A stretch of DNA of 64,000 nucleotides from Solibacillus sp040274725 (GTDB lineage Bacteria; Bacillota; Bacilli; Bacillales_A; Planococcaceae), in contig JBEMAQ010000006.1 in the NCBI GenBank assembly GCA_040274725.1, positions 1 through 64,000 of the forward strand. Direction: 5' to 3'. Under the pieces are notes generated by a model. It made no database searches. It worked only from the letters and a program-made list of their open reading frames with translations, and was not told where the DNA came from. The translations under genes and the position numbers were made by a program. Shown here one piece after another: positions 53,311-61,416 of this stretch (its first letter is position 1; each line of letters opens with the position of its first letter).

Positions 53311-53984
53311 TCATCTCCGTGCTTGTCTTTTTCATCTTCATGCCACTGACGCTTTATATGGGGATTACATATTTAGGCGACCGTAAATACTATTTGATTT
53401 CGGTTGCGCTTATTTTACTTGCATGCGTACCATTTATATTGTCTTTTGAACGACGCAAGCCACAGCCACGCGAAATTTTAATTATAGCCGTTATGTCGGC
53501 CATTTCAGTAGCGGGGCGCTGCTTATTTATCGCGACACCAGGCTTTAAGCCGGTTAGTGCGATTACCGCAATTACTGGGTTTGCGCTAGGTGCGGAGGCA
53601 GGCTTTTTAACAGGAGCCACATCCGCACTCGTATCCAATATGTTTTTTGGGCAAGGACCGTGGACACCGTTTCAAATGTTTACGTGGGGTATGATTGGCT
53701 TTATTGCAGGACTTCTTGGCAAAACCGGCCACATGCATAAGAAAATCCCGCTTATTTTATTTGGGATTTTTGCAGGCATTTTCTTTTCATTCGGCATGGA
53801 TATTTGGGGCGCGCTTTCAACGGCCGGTTTATTTAACTGGGAGGCGTACATTTTAGCACTTTCGACAGCTGTTCCGTTTACGATTATTTATGCAGTGTCG
53901 AATATCATTTTTTTATTACTACTCGCCAAGCCAATTCGTGAAAAGCTCGAGCGTGTGAAGACGAAATATGGAGTTTTTCAATAA
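53289..53984 (+). CDS. ECF transporter S component, probably cobalamin-specific (CbrT-like role)
   Basis: A 231-residue membrane protein with about seven to eight hydrophobic helices, fitting an ECF substrate-binding (S) component, and the only one in the locus. The segment REILIIAVMSAISVAGRCLF (about 58-77) followed by GFALGAEAGFLTGATSALVSNMFFGQGPWTPFQM is the S-component pattern of a helix-1 docking face and long loop. Substrate assignment to cobalamin rests on the riboswitch and DUF4430/toroid neighbours. CbrT is the known cobalamin S component in lactobacilli; orthology is not proven here. A terminator follows. Confidence 0.82.
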   Translation: MQSKRRLIISVLVFFIFMPLTLYMGITYLGDRKYYLISVALILLACVPFILSFERRKPQPREILIIAVMSAISVAGRCLFIATPGFKPVSAITAITGFALGAEAGFLTGATSALVSNMFFGQGPWTPFQMFTWGMIGFIAGLLGKTGHMHKKIPLILFGIFAGIFFSFGMDIWGALSTAGLFNWEAYILALSTAVPFTIIYAVSNIIFLLLLAKPIREKLERVKTKYGVFQ

Positions 53985-53990
53985 CTAGTG

Positions 53991-54029
53991 AAAGAGAGAT
54001 TGAGCAGAACTACTCAATCTCTCTTTTTT
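53991..54029 (+). terminator. Rho-independent terminator of the ECF operon
   Basis: A perfect 14-bp stem (AAAGAGAGATTGAG/CTCAATCTCTCTTT) with an 8-base loop and a T-run ends the second rightward B12 operon. Confidence 0.93.
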
Positions 54030-54097
54030 ACATTTTAATTTTTGAAAATTAGGAATATAATGTTTTTTAGTTGTATTTATGAAGGAAGGGTTACATC

Positions 54098-54796
54098 ATG
54101 AGAAATTCAGACAGATTTTTGACTGCATTTAACCGTATTGAGCGGTCGATTCGCGTGATTGCAGGGATGAAGGAGCATCGTCCTTTTTATCGTGTGCTCG
54201 AACAAGCGAAGAAAAATAGCCCACTTGTCCGGAAATATGAGAGCGATTTGCGGGCGTATGCTGATTTGCGCAATGCCATTGTTCATAATCGGACATCACC
54301 CGAGTTCGTTATTGCAGAGCCACATAAAAAAGTCGTTGATCAAATCGAAAAAATTGATGAAATGCTTGCGAAGCCAAAGCTTGTCGGTCAGCTGTTTAAA
54401 AAGCGGGTATTAGCATTTCAGACGACGGATTCATTACACGAAACATTACATGCGGTCCGCAAGCAAAAATATACGCAATTCCCGGTGTATGACAGCAAGA
54501 AATTTAAAGGCTTACTGACGACCGTGGGCATTACGAATTGGCTCGCGAGCTCGATGCTCGGCCCGCATTTGCCACGTCGTGTGCCGACACTTGGTGACAT
54601 ACTGCATCACGAAAAAAATGAAACGAACTATAAATTTATTAGTCGCTTTTTGACGATTTATGAGGCAGAGGAAATTTTTAAGGAAGGCGTTGAGCGCGGT
54701 CGTAGATTTGAAGCGCTTCTTATTACAGAACACGGTAAGCCGCACCAAAAGCTACTAGGCATCGTCACGCCAATTGATATTATGAAAGTCGATTAA
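54098..54796 (+). CDS. CBS-domain protein with N-terminal HEPN-like helical domain
   Basis: A 232-residue soluble protein. Residues about 1-90 are helical and contain LRNAIVHNR (about residue 57), an R-x4-H arrangement like the core of HEPN domains. Residues about 95-232 form two CBS motifs (YTQFPVYD-KKFKGLLTT and FEALLITEHG-LLGIVTPIDIM), which in other proteins bind adenine nucleotides. A nucleotide-sensing role is plausible; RNase activity is only suggested by the motif. AAGGAAGGG lies before the ATG. Its stop codon overlaps the stop of the convergent DUF421 gene by 4 bases, within a 16-bp tandem duplication. Confidence 0.75.
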   Translation: MRNSDRFLTAFNRIERSIRVIAGMKEHRPFYRVLEQAKKNSPLVRKYESDLRAYADLRNAIVHNRTSPEFVIAEPHKKVVDQIEKIDEMLAKPKLVGQLFKKRVLAFQTTDSLHETLHAVRKQKYTQFPVYDSKKFKGLLTTVGITNWLASSMLGPHLPRRVPTLGDILHHEKNETNYKFISRFLTIYEAEEIFKEGVERGRRFEALLITEHGKPHQKLLGIVTPIDIMKVD

Positions 54797-54815
54797 TTTG
54801 AAAGTCGATTAATTT
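54784..54815. repeat. Perfect 16-bp tandem duplication at convergent stops
   Basis: GAAAGTCGATTAATTT occurs twice head to tail (54784-54799 and 54800-54815). It covers the end of the CBS-protein gene and the last codons of the DUF421 gene, so both C-termini depend on it. Confidence 0.9.
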
Positions 54816-55494
54816 TGGGACTAATATAAAGTGAGCCATTTTCAAGTAATTGGGCATAATAAACATCTGATGCAGCTTCAATATTTTTATTGCGTAATTT
54901 TTTTAATAACCACTCCTCGGTTAAATCATATTCCTGCAAGTTTTCGTAAATAATTTTTCCATCTGAGATAAGTTCGATTGGAAATAACGGTGGGACCGAG
55001 ATATCAGCTTTCACATCCTGCTTTGTAGCAGTACGTGAGGCGGGCTTTTTTAGGACACTAAGTTCTCCATTTGTTTCAAAAACAGCATAATGCACCTCGT
55101 CAAAGGAAAAAATACTTTGTTCACGTAGTAGCATGGCAAGCTCATCTGTATGAAGTCGCGACTTTTTTAGATGATGAGGTATGATCTGGCCGTTTTGAAT
55201 GACTATTATTGGCTTATCATCAAATAAAACACGTGCTTTTTTCGATTTTAAAGAGAGGAATGTGACGAATAGTGTAAGGACGGTCCACCAAATGAGTGAT
55301 ACAAGCCCATCTAAAAATGGTGTCTCCACCTGAGCGGAAATTTCAGCAGCAATGGAGCCGAATGTGATACCTGTTACATAATGAAAAAATGTTAGCTGGC
55401 TTAATTGTTTTTTTCCAATAATGCGTGTTAAAAATAAAATCGCGATAAATGCACATGTTGAGCGAATTAGCATTTCTCCAAAATTTAGCTCCAT
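54793..55494 (-). CDS. DUF421 (YetF-like) membrane protein
   Basis: A 233-residue protein with two to three N-terminal membrane helices (about residues 8-85), then the DUF421 cytoplasmic domain with KPIIVIQNGQI (about 99) and LLREQSIFSFDEVHYAVFETNGELSVL (about 121-147), the typical family core. The ATG at 55494 has AAGGAG eight bases upstream; the in-frame ORF extends far upstream to 55638 but that part overlaps the start region of the divergent MFS gene. Members occur in many Bacillales and some are spore-linked; function not settled. Confidence 0.85.
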   Translation of the reverse strand: MELNFGEMLIRSTCAFIAILFLTRIIGKKQLSQLTFFHYVTGITFGSIAAEISAQVETPFLDGLVSLIWWTVLTLFVTFLSLKSKKARVLFDDKPIIVIQNGQIIPHHLKKSRLHTDELAMLLREQSIFSFDEVHYAVFETNGELSVLKKPASRTATKQDVKADISVPPLFPIELISDGKIIYENLQEYDLTEEWLLKKLRNKNIEAASDVYYAQLLENGSLYISPKINRLSN

Positions 55495-55572
55495 ACAGCA
55501 CACTCCTTTGTCATAGCTTTTGCAAAAACAGAGAAGACTATACAAAAATACATATAGAAAGAATGTGAAGCA

Positions 55573-56772
55573 ATGACAACAGCCATAAAGCAAAATAATC
55601 CGGTCTATCCGATGATGGCGATGATTGGAATTTGTCACTTAATTAACGATACAATGCAGTCGGTTATTCCGGCGATGTATCCATTACTTGAACGCGATTT
55701 AGGATTGACGTTTACACAGCTAGGCCTGATTTCATTTGTCCTAAATATGTTTGCCAGTCTCCTGCAGCCAGCAGTCGGCTTTGTGACAGACAAAAGACCA
55801 TTTCCTTATGCGCTACCAATCGGCATGGTCAGCTCATTTGTCGGACTATCAATGCTCATTTTGTCGACAGAGTATTGGATGATTTTAGTGTCTGTTATTT
55901 TTCTAGGCTTCGGTTCAGCAGTTTTTCACCCAGAAGGCTCACGCGTGTCATTTATGGCAGCCGGTAACAAGCGCGGGCTCGCGCAGTCTATTTATCAGGT
56001 CGGAGGAAATGCAGGACAAGCACTCGCACCACTGCTTAGTGCCTTTTTAATTTTACCTTTTGGCATGAAGGGCGCATCGGCGGTACTTGTATTGACGTCG
56101 ATTGGTATTTTTATGCTAACAAAAATTTCTGCATGGTATAAGCGTCAACTAGAGGAAGAAAAATTATCGAAGGTGAAAAGAGTACTTGTTTCGAGCTTGC
56201 CGCCGCTCACGAAAAAGCAGGTAGGTATGGCGCTTGGTTTACTGCTTGTCATTATTTTTGCACGCTCATTTTATGTCACGAATATTACAAGCTTCTATAT
56301 TTTCTATTTGCAGGATGAATACAATGTATCGATTGCAACAGGGCAAATTTTTGTCTTTATTTTTATGGCGCTCGGCGTTGTTGGGACGTATTTTGGCGGA
56401 GGATTATCGGACCGCATCGGACGCAAAAATGTCATTTTATTATCCGTTGTCGTACCAATTCCGCTTTGTTTAGTACTGCCTTACGTACCGTTATGGCTAA
56501 TCGTACCAATGTTAATCGTCATTGGTGGCCTTATTATGATTAGCTTCTCTGTCACGGTCGTTTATGCGCAGGAGCTCGTCCCATCAAAAATTGGTACAAT
56601 GGCGGGCTTAACAGTTGGTGTTGCGTTTGGTATGGGTGCAATTGGTGCAGTCATTATCGGGATGCTGATGGATAGTGTCGGTATTAAGGAAACGATGATT
56701 GTCATTTCGGTTTTGCCACTTTTATTACTTGTTGCATTTTTATTGCCAAAGGATAACGTAGCAACAAATTAA
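55573..56772 (+). CDS. MFS transporter, fosmidomycin-resistance (Fsr) family
   Basis: A 399-residue 12-helix major facilitator. Near the N-terminus HLINDTMQSVIPAMYPLL and in the middle GFGSAVFHPEGSRVSFMAAG are strongly typical of the fosmidomycin-resistance efflux group, with GGGLSDRIGRKN as the inter-helix MFS motif. The natural substrate is unknown, and a resistance phenotype cannot be claimed from sequence. The ribosome binding site (GAATGTGAAG) is weak. It is a single-gene unit with a terminator behind it. Confidence 0.88.
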   Translation: MTTAIKQNNPVYPMMAMIGICHLINDTMQSVIPAMYPLLERDLGLTFTQLGLISFVLNMFASLLQPAVGFVTDKRPFPYALPIGMVSSFVGLSMLILSTEYWMILVSVIFLGFGSAVFHPEGSRVSFMAAGNKRGLAQSIYQVGGNAGQALAPLLSAFLILPFGMKGASAVLVLTSIGIFMLTKISAWYKRQLEEEKLSKVKRVLVSSLPPLTKKQVGMALGLLLVIIFARSFYVTNITSFYIFYLQDEYNVSIATGQIFVFIFMALGVVGTYFGGGLSDRIGRKNVILLSVVVPIPLCLVLPYVPLWLIVPMLIVIGGLIMISFSVTVVYAQELVPSKIGTMAGLTVGVAFGMGAIGAVIIGMLMDSVGIKETMIVISVLPLLLLVAFLLPKDNVATN

Positions 56773-56809
56773 AAAATCGCTCTTCGCATTTAGCGGAGAG
56801 CGATTTTTG
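56773..56809 (+). terminator. Rho-independent terminator
   Basis: AAAATCGCTCTTCGC pairs with GCGGAGAGCGATTTT (one G-U) around a 5-base loop, with a T-run after it, ending the MFS gene. Confidence 0.9.
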
Positions 56810-57653
56810 TTAGTTTTAGCTATAAAAAATTATAAAAAACATTTCAAAACATAATTTAAAAATTCAAAAAGGGTGATTCAGAGAAAATGATATACAACTT
56901 ATTACTAAATAAGTGCCAAGTAGTATTTTTTCTTTATGCTAGTGATTTGTAAAAGGTTAAAAAACATAAAAATAGTAGATTCCACAACTTAATTCCTATA
57001 AAAATAGTGTTTCTATATCGCATAAAATACACTGTTTTTGTGAAAAAGTGATGCATTTCACGCTAATTTTTATCTAAAGTAGATCTAAATTTGACGCTTA
57101 TTTAAATCGCCAGCAAGCGGCTGTTTGAAACGAAATTTGGTTAAAGATTTCCTTCATGGAAGGGTGGAAAAAAGTATGTTTTCGTAAAAAAAAGTGCTGT
57201 TTTTGGCTAGAATCAGTGCTTTTTTGTAGTGAGGAAGTCTTAGGTGATTTGGAATTTTTGTTGATTAATTTAGAGTTAATCGGTAAAAATCGATATTTTA
57301 CAATATAAATGATAAAAATTGCACTTATTTTAATCTAAGTTGTATGTCATTTCTGCTAAATAAGCATTTTTGACTTTTTTTAAGTGTTTTTCAAAAAATT
57401 CATTGTTGGAAGATTTTTTGAATGTTTGTTTTAGAGTAATTTTTTAGATGAAATGAAAATTTTTTTTCGACATTTTATTATTGTGCAAAAAAATTTTAGT
57501 TATCGAACATTCTATTCTTACGAGATTTTCGTTAATAAATTATTAGATTTATATAATTGTGCTGAGAAAAAACAAAAAAATGTAAAACTTTCATATTGCT
57601 AAATATTCTGATAATTGATAAGGTGAATCCAACATAAACAAAGGAGAACAAAC
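56810..57653. other. 840-bp AT-rich non-coding gap
   Basis: This is much more AT-rich than its surroundings, with many T and A runs and no credible ORF on either strand. I see no riboswitch core or large inverted repeat. The last 120 bases should hold the sugar-operon promoter and DeoR operator. Confidence 0.6.
57529..57557 (+). promoter_or_regulatory. Possible promoter of sugar operon
   Basis: A perfect TATAAT (57552-57557) lies 17 bases after a weak -35 (TCGTTA, 57529-57534), about 95 bases upstream of fucU. Confidence 0.4.
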
Positions 57654-58082
57654 ATGCTTAAACATATTAGCCCGTGTATTTCACCTGATTTATTGAAAGT
57701 ATTGATGGAAATGGGACATGGTGATGAGATCGTTTTAGCAGATGGTAATTTTCCGGCAATGTCTCATACAAGTCGTTGTATTCGTGCGGACGGATTAATG
57801 GTTCCAGAATTATTGCAGGCAATTTTAGATTTAATGCCTCTCGACCAATATGTGGAACAGCCTGTGGCATTGATGATGCATGGGCCTGAAGTGGCAACAC
57901 CAGAAATTTGGCGTGATTTTGAAAGGATTATAAAGGGGACGCATACACTATACAGTCCAATGTTAATCGAGCGATTTGCATTTTATGAACGAGCGAAAAA
58001 TGCGTACGCGATTGTGGCAACTTCGGAGAGTCAGTTATATGCCAATATTATTTTAAAAAAGGGTGTCATTGTACGAGAATAG
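57654..58082 (+). CDS. fucU: L-fucose mutarotase-like protein (RbsD/FucU family)
   Basis: A 142-residue RbsD/FucU family protein, close to the length of E. coli FucU (140). The N-terminal LKHISPCISPDLLKVLMEMGHGDEIVLADGNFPA is the family signature, with the GHGDEIVLAD segment carrying the histidine and aspartate of the pyranase site. FucU interconverts alpha and beta anomers of fucose, RbsD does so for ribose; the MGHGDEI version and length favour the FucU branch. AAAGGAG precedes the ATG. It leads the sugar operon and ends 10 bases before the regulator gene. Confidence 0.85.
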   Translation: MLKHISPCISPDLLKVLMEMGHGDEIVLADGNFPAMSHTSRCIRADGLMVPELLQAILDLMPLDQYVEQPVALMMHGPEVATPEIWRDFERIIKGTHTLYSPMLIERFAFYERAKNAYAIVATSESQLYANIILKKGVIVRE

Positions 58083-58092
58083 GAGAATGCCT

Positions 58093-58857
58093 ATGTTTGC
58101 GGAGGAGAGACAGCAAAAAATACTCCAACTGCTTGAGGAAAATGGTGCGGTGAAGGTCAATTCCTTGAGCAAGTTTTTTCAAGTAACGGAGGAGACGATT
58201 CGACGTGATTTAGAAAAGTTAGAGTCGGAAGATCAGCTTAAAAGAACGCATGGCGGGGCGATTTTAGTCGAGGCACAAAATGATGATGATATCCCGTTTA
58301 AAGAACGTAAAGTATTGATGATGAAAGAAAAGAGGAGCATTGCAAAGGCGGCCGCAAAGCTTGTAAAAGAGCAGGATGTGATTTTTTTAGATGCAGGCTC
58401 TACTGCACTCTATGTCGCAAAAGCGCTTCCAAACATTGCGATTCGTGTACTGACTAATTCATTGCTCGTTGCATATGAATTAAATAAAAAAAATAATATC
58501 CAAGTTATTTTAACAGGTGGCAATTTAACACCGCATTCATTGTCACTAGTAGGACCTGCGACGATTCGCTCAATTCAAAATTACTATGTAAATAAGATGT
58601 TTTTTTCGTGCAAAGGTTTTGATCCAACATGGGGGATTAGTGATTCGAATGAGCAGCAGGCGGCAGTAAAAAAAGCGGTGATGGAGATGGCTGAGGAAAT
58701 TATTTTATTAGTCGACCATTCTAAAATTAATAAACGTTCATTTGTTCAAATTGAATCGATGTGTAGACTCCATAAGATTATTGTGAATGAGCACGCAAAA
58801 ATGGAAGCGCTATCAAATGAAGCGGTAGGTGATATTACAGTAATTTATAGCAAATAA
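58093..58857 (+). CDS. DeoR-family transcriptional repressor
   Basis: A 254-residue regulator with an N-terminal DeoR helix-turn-helix (ERQQKILQLLEENGAVKV, then VTEETIRRDLEKLE, residues about 4-50) and a C-terminal sugar-phosphate sensing domain (about 75-250, with DAGSTALYVAKAL and LTGGNL). It most likely represses this operon until a sugar phosphate binds. The ATG at 58093 is chosen because AGGAG lies seven bases upstream and it gives the standard N-terminus; the longer frame starting at 58063 overlaps fucU. Effector unknown. Confidence 0.9.
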   Translation: MFAEERQQKILQLLEENGAVKVNSLSKFFQVTEETIRRDLEKLESEDQLKRTHGGAILVEAQNDDDIPFKERKVLMMKEKRSIAKAAAKLVKEQDVIFLDAGSTALYVAKALPNIAIRVLTNSLLVAYELNKKNNIQVILTGGNLTPHSLSLVGPATIRSIQNYYVNKMFFSCKGFDPTWGISDSNEQQAAVKKAVMEMAEEIILLVDHSKINKRSFVQIESMCRLHKIIVNEHAKMEALSNEAVGDITVIYSK

Positions 58858-58874
58858 GAAGGGTGGTGCTGGAC

Positions 58875-60365
58875 TTGAAGCTATTAGAGATGAAAAGTAT
58901 ATCAAAGGGCTTTCCAGGTGTTCAGGCTTTATCAAATGTATCGATTGATTTGCATCACGGCGAGGTTTTAGCACTAGTCGGTGAAAATGGGGCTGGAAAG
59001 TCGACATTAATGAAAATTTTAACGGGTATTTACACAGCTGACGAAGGTGAAATTTATTTAAATGGTGAGCTTGTACAGGTGGAAAATACAAAAAAGGCGA
59101 GTGAACTTGGGATTTCGATGATTCACCAGGAGCTCAATTTGATGAAGGATTTAACGGTTGCCGAAAATATTTTTATCGGACGTGAGCCGAAAAAATTGGG
59201 CATTTTTATGAATGACCGCAAGCTAAATCAAATTACGCGGGAGCTATTTGATAAGCTATCGCTCGATTTAAATGTCAAAACGAAAGTTGAGCTACTAACG
59301 ATTGCGAAGCAGCAGATGGTGGAGATTGCAAAGGCACTATCATATGAATCAAAAATTTTAATTATGGATGAGCCAACTACTGCTTTGACGGAAACGGAAA
59401 TTGATGTGCTATTTGACATTATTGAAACGTTGAAAAAAGACGGAGTTGGCATTATTTATATTTCGCATCGGATGGATGAGCTGAAGCGCATCACAGACCG
59501 CATTACGATTATGCGTGATGGACAGTATATTGCGACATTGCCGACGAAGGAAACAGAGATGAATGAAGTCATTCGCCTAATGGTAGGTCGTGAAGTGTAC
59601 ATTGAATCACAGCCAATATTGTCTGGTGAAGAGCGTGAAGTTGTGCTTGAACTAAAAAATGTTTCGACGAATACGCATATTCGTGATATTTCGTTTGCCT
59701 TAAGAAAAGGTGAGATTTTAGGGTTTGCTGGTCTAATGGGTGCAGGGCGTACAGAGGTGGCAAATGCGATTTTCGGTGTAGACAAGGTGAAGACAGGTGA
59801 AGTGTATTTACATGGTGAAAAGGTAACGATTAAGCATCCTTCAAAAGCAGTTGCGCAAGGCATTGGCTATTTAACAGAGGATCGAAAGCATTTAGGGCTG
59901 CTACTTGAAATGGATGTGAAAATAAATGTCGCACTTGCATCGATGCCAAGCTTTAATAAAGCGGGCTTTCTGCAAGATAAGGATATTGAAGAGACGGCGA
60001 AAAACTATGTAGAAAAGTTAAAAATTAAAACACCGTCTGTTCATCAGCAGGTGCGCTTACTGTCAGGGGGCAATCAGCAAAAGGTAGTTATTTCGAAATG
60101 GCTGTACCGAGATTGCGATATTTTGATTTTTGATGAGCCGACGCGCGGTATTGATGTTGGGGCAAAAGGTGAGATTTATAAACTACTAGATGATTTAACA
60201 AAAGAAGGCAAGTCCATTATTATGATTTCCTCTGAGCTACCAGAAGTATTGCGCATGAGTCACCGGATAGCGGTCATGTCAGAGGGACGAATTACGGGTA
60301 TTTTGAATGCAGAAGAGGCCAGCCAGGAAAAAATTATGGAATTAGCAACGGCTTATCGTGACTAA
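58875..60365 (+). CDS. Sugar ABC transporter double ATPase (RbsA/MglA type)
   Basis: A 496-residue tandem ABC ATPase of the monosaccharide (CUT2) class. Domain 1 has GENGAGKST (about residue 38) and LTIAKQQMVEIAKAL in place of a strict LSGGQ, domain 2 has GLMGAGRTE (about 285) and LSGGNQQKV (about 400), the family's usual asymmetry in which the second Walker A is degenerate. It energises the permease and binding protein encoded next. TTG at 58875 gives the normal KLLEMKSISKGFPGV start and has AAGGGTGG nine bases before it. Confidence 0.9.
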   Translation: MKLLEMKSISKGFPGVQALSNVSIDLHHGEVLALVGENGAGKSTLMKILTGIYTADEGEIYLNGELVQVENTKKASELGISMIHQELNLMKDLTVAENIFIGREPKKLGIFMNDRKLNQITRELFDKLSLDLNVKTKVELLTIAKQQMVEIAKALSYESKILIMDEPTTALTETEIDVLFDIIETLKKDGVGIIYISHRMDELKRITDRITIMRDGQYIATLPTKETEMNEVIRLMVGREVYIESQPILSGEEREVVLELKNVSTNTHIRDISFALRKGEILGFAGLMGAGRTEVANAIFGVDKVKTGEVYLHGEKVTIKHPSKAVAQGIGYLTEDRKHLGLLLEMDVKINVALASMPSFNKAGFLQDKDIEETAKNYVEKLKIKTPSVHQQVRLLSGGNQQKVVISKWLYRDCDILIFDEPTRGIDVGAKGEIYKLLDDLTKEGKSIIMISSELPEVLRMSHRIAVMSEGRITGILNAEEASQEKIMELATAYRD

Positions 60366-60383
60366 TGAGGAGGTGTAGATTAG

Positions 60384-61361
60384 ATGGAAGCAACAAAAGT
60401 GAAAAGCAAAAAGTCGATGAATAATCGTTTACAACAGTTTTTAGCGTTTGGAAGTCTCGTTGCGTTAGTCATTTTCTTCTCGATTGCATCGCCAAACTTT
60501 ATGCAATGGAGCAATATTATTGGCATTTTATTATCAACAGCAGTTATTGGGATTTTGGCGTTAGGGGCCACGTTTGTCATTATTACAGGCGGAATTGATT
60601 TATCGGTGGGGACAGTGATGACACTGTCTGCTGTGATGACGGGTCTTATTATTGTCACAGCAGATTTACCGATTATTTTAGGTGTGCTAGGCGGTATTGC
60701 GACAGGGGCATTTTGCGGGATGTTGTGTGGTTTGGCAATTACGAAATTGCAAATTCCACCGTTTATTGCGACGTTGGCGATGATGATGATCGCAAAAGGG
60801 TTAGCGCTCGTATTTTCTGGTGCAGCGCCAATTTATTTTACGGACCATCCGACATTTGCCAAGATTGCGATGGGCAATATGATTCCAGGGGTCAACATTC
60901 CGAATGCGGTTATTATCTTTTTCGTTTTAGGGATTGTCGCGGCCATTATTTTATCGAAAACTATTTTGGGACGTTTTAACTTTGCTATTGGTAGTAACGA
61001 GGAGGCGACAAAACTTTCTGGTATTAATGTCGACCGCTGGAAAATCGCAATTTATAGCTTAGCCGGTGCATTTACAGGTATTGCAGGGGTATTAATGGCG
61101 TCACGTCTAAATTCTGCACAGCCTGCACTTGGTCAAGGATATGAGCTAGAGGCAATTGCGGCTGTAGTAATTGGTGGCACATCGCTAAGTGGAGGCAAAG
61201 GAACGATTGTTGGGACGATTATTGGTGCGCTCATTATGAGTGTCTTAACAAACGGCCTGCGTGTATTATCGATTCCGCAAGAGTGGCAAACGGTCGTTGT
61301 TGGTATCGTAATTATTCTCGCAGTATTTATGGATATTCTACGCCGCAGAAAAAGCAAATAA
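60384..61361 (+). CDS. Sugar ABC transporter permease (RbsC type)
   Basis: A 325-residue CUT2-class permease with about eight to ten membrane helices. The conserved ITGGIDLSVGTVMTLSAV (about residue 70) and the cytoplasmic coupling region GSNEEATKLSGINVDRWKIAIY (about 205-226) are clear, with GGTSLSGGKGTIVGTIIGAL near 270. AGGAGG precedes the ATG. It pairs with the ATPase 18 bases upstream and the lipoprotein downstream. Confidence 0.92.
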   Translation: MEATKVKSKKSMNNRLQQFLAFGSLVALVIFFSIASPNFMQWSNIIGILLSTAVIGILALGATFVIITGGIDLSVGTVMTLSAVMTGLIIVTADLPIILGVLGGIATGAFCGMLCGLAITKLQIPPFIATLAMMMIAKGLALVFSGAAPIYFTDHPTFAKIAMGNMIPGVNIPNAVIIFFVLGIVAAIILSKTILGRFNFAIGSNEEATKLSGINVDRWKIAIYSLAGAFTGIAGVLMASRLNSAQPALGQGYELEAIAAVVIGGTSLSGGKGTIVGTIIGALIMSVLTNGLRVLSIPQEWQTVVVGIVIILAVFMDILRRRKSK

Positions 61362-61416
61362 CTTAGGTATTAAGCCGAAAAGGCATAATATATAAATTTT
61401 ATCAGGAGGAATGTAA

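Noticed and set aside
55494..55638. N-terminal extension of the DUF421 protein
   Set aside because: The extension has no ribosome binding site and overlaps the divergent MFS start; the ATG at 55494 has AAGGAG.
57585..57600. cre (CcpA) site near TGTAAAACTTTCAT
   Set aside because: The central CG of the cre consensus is missing, so the match is too weak.
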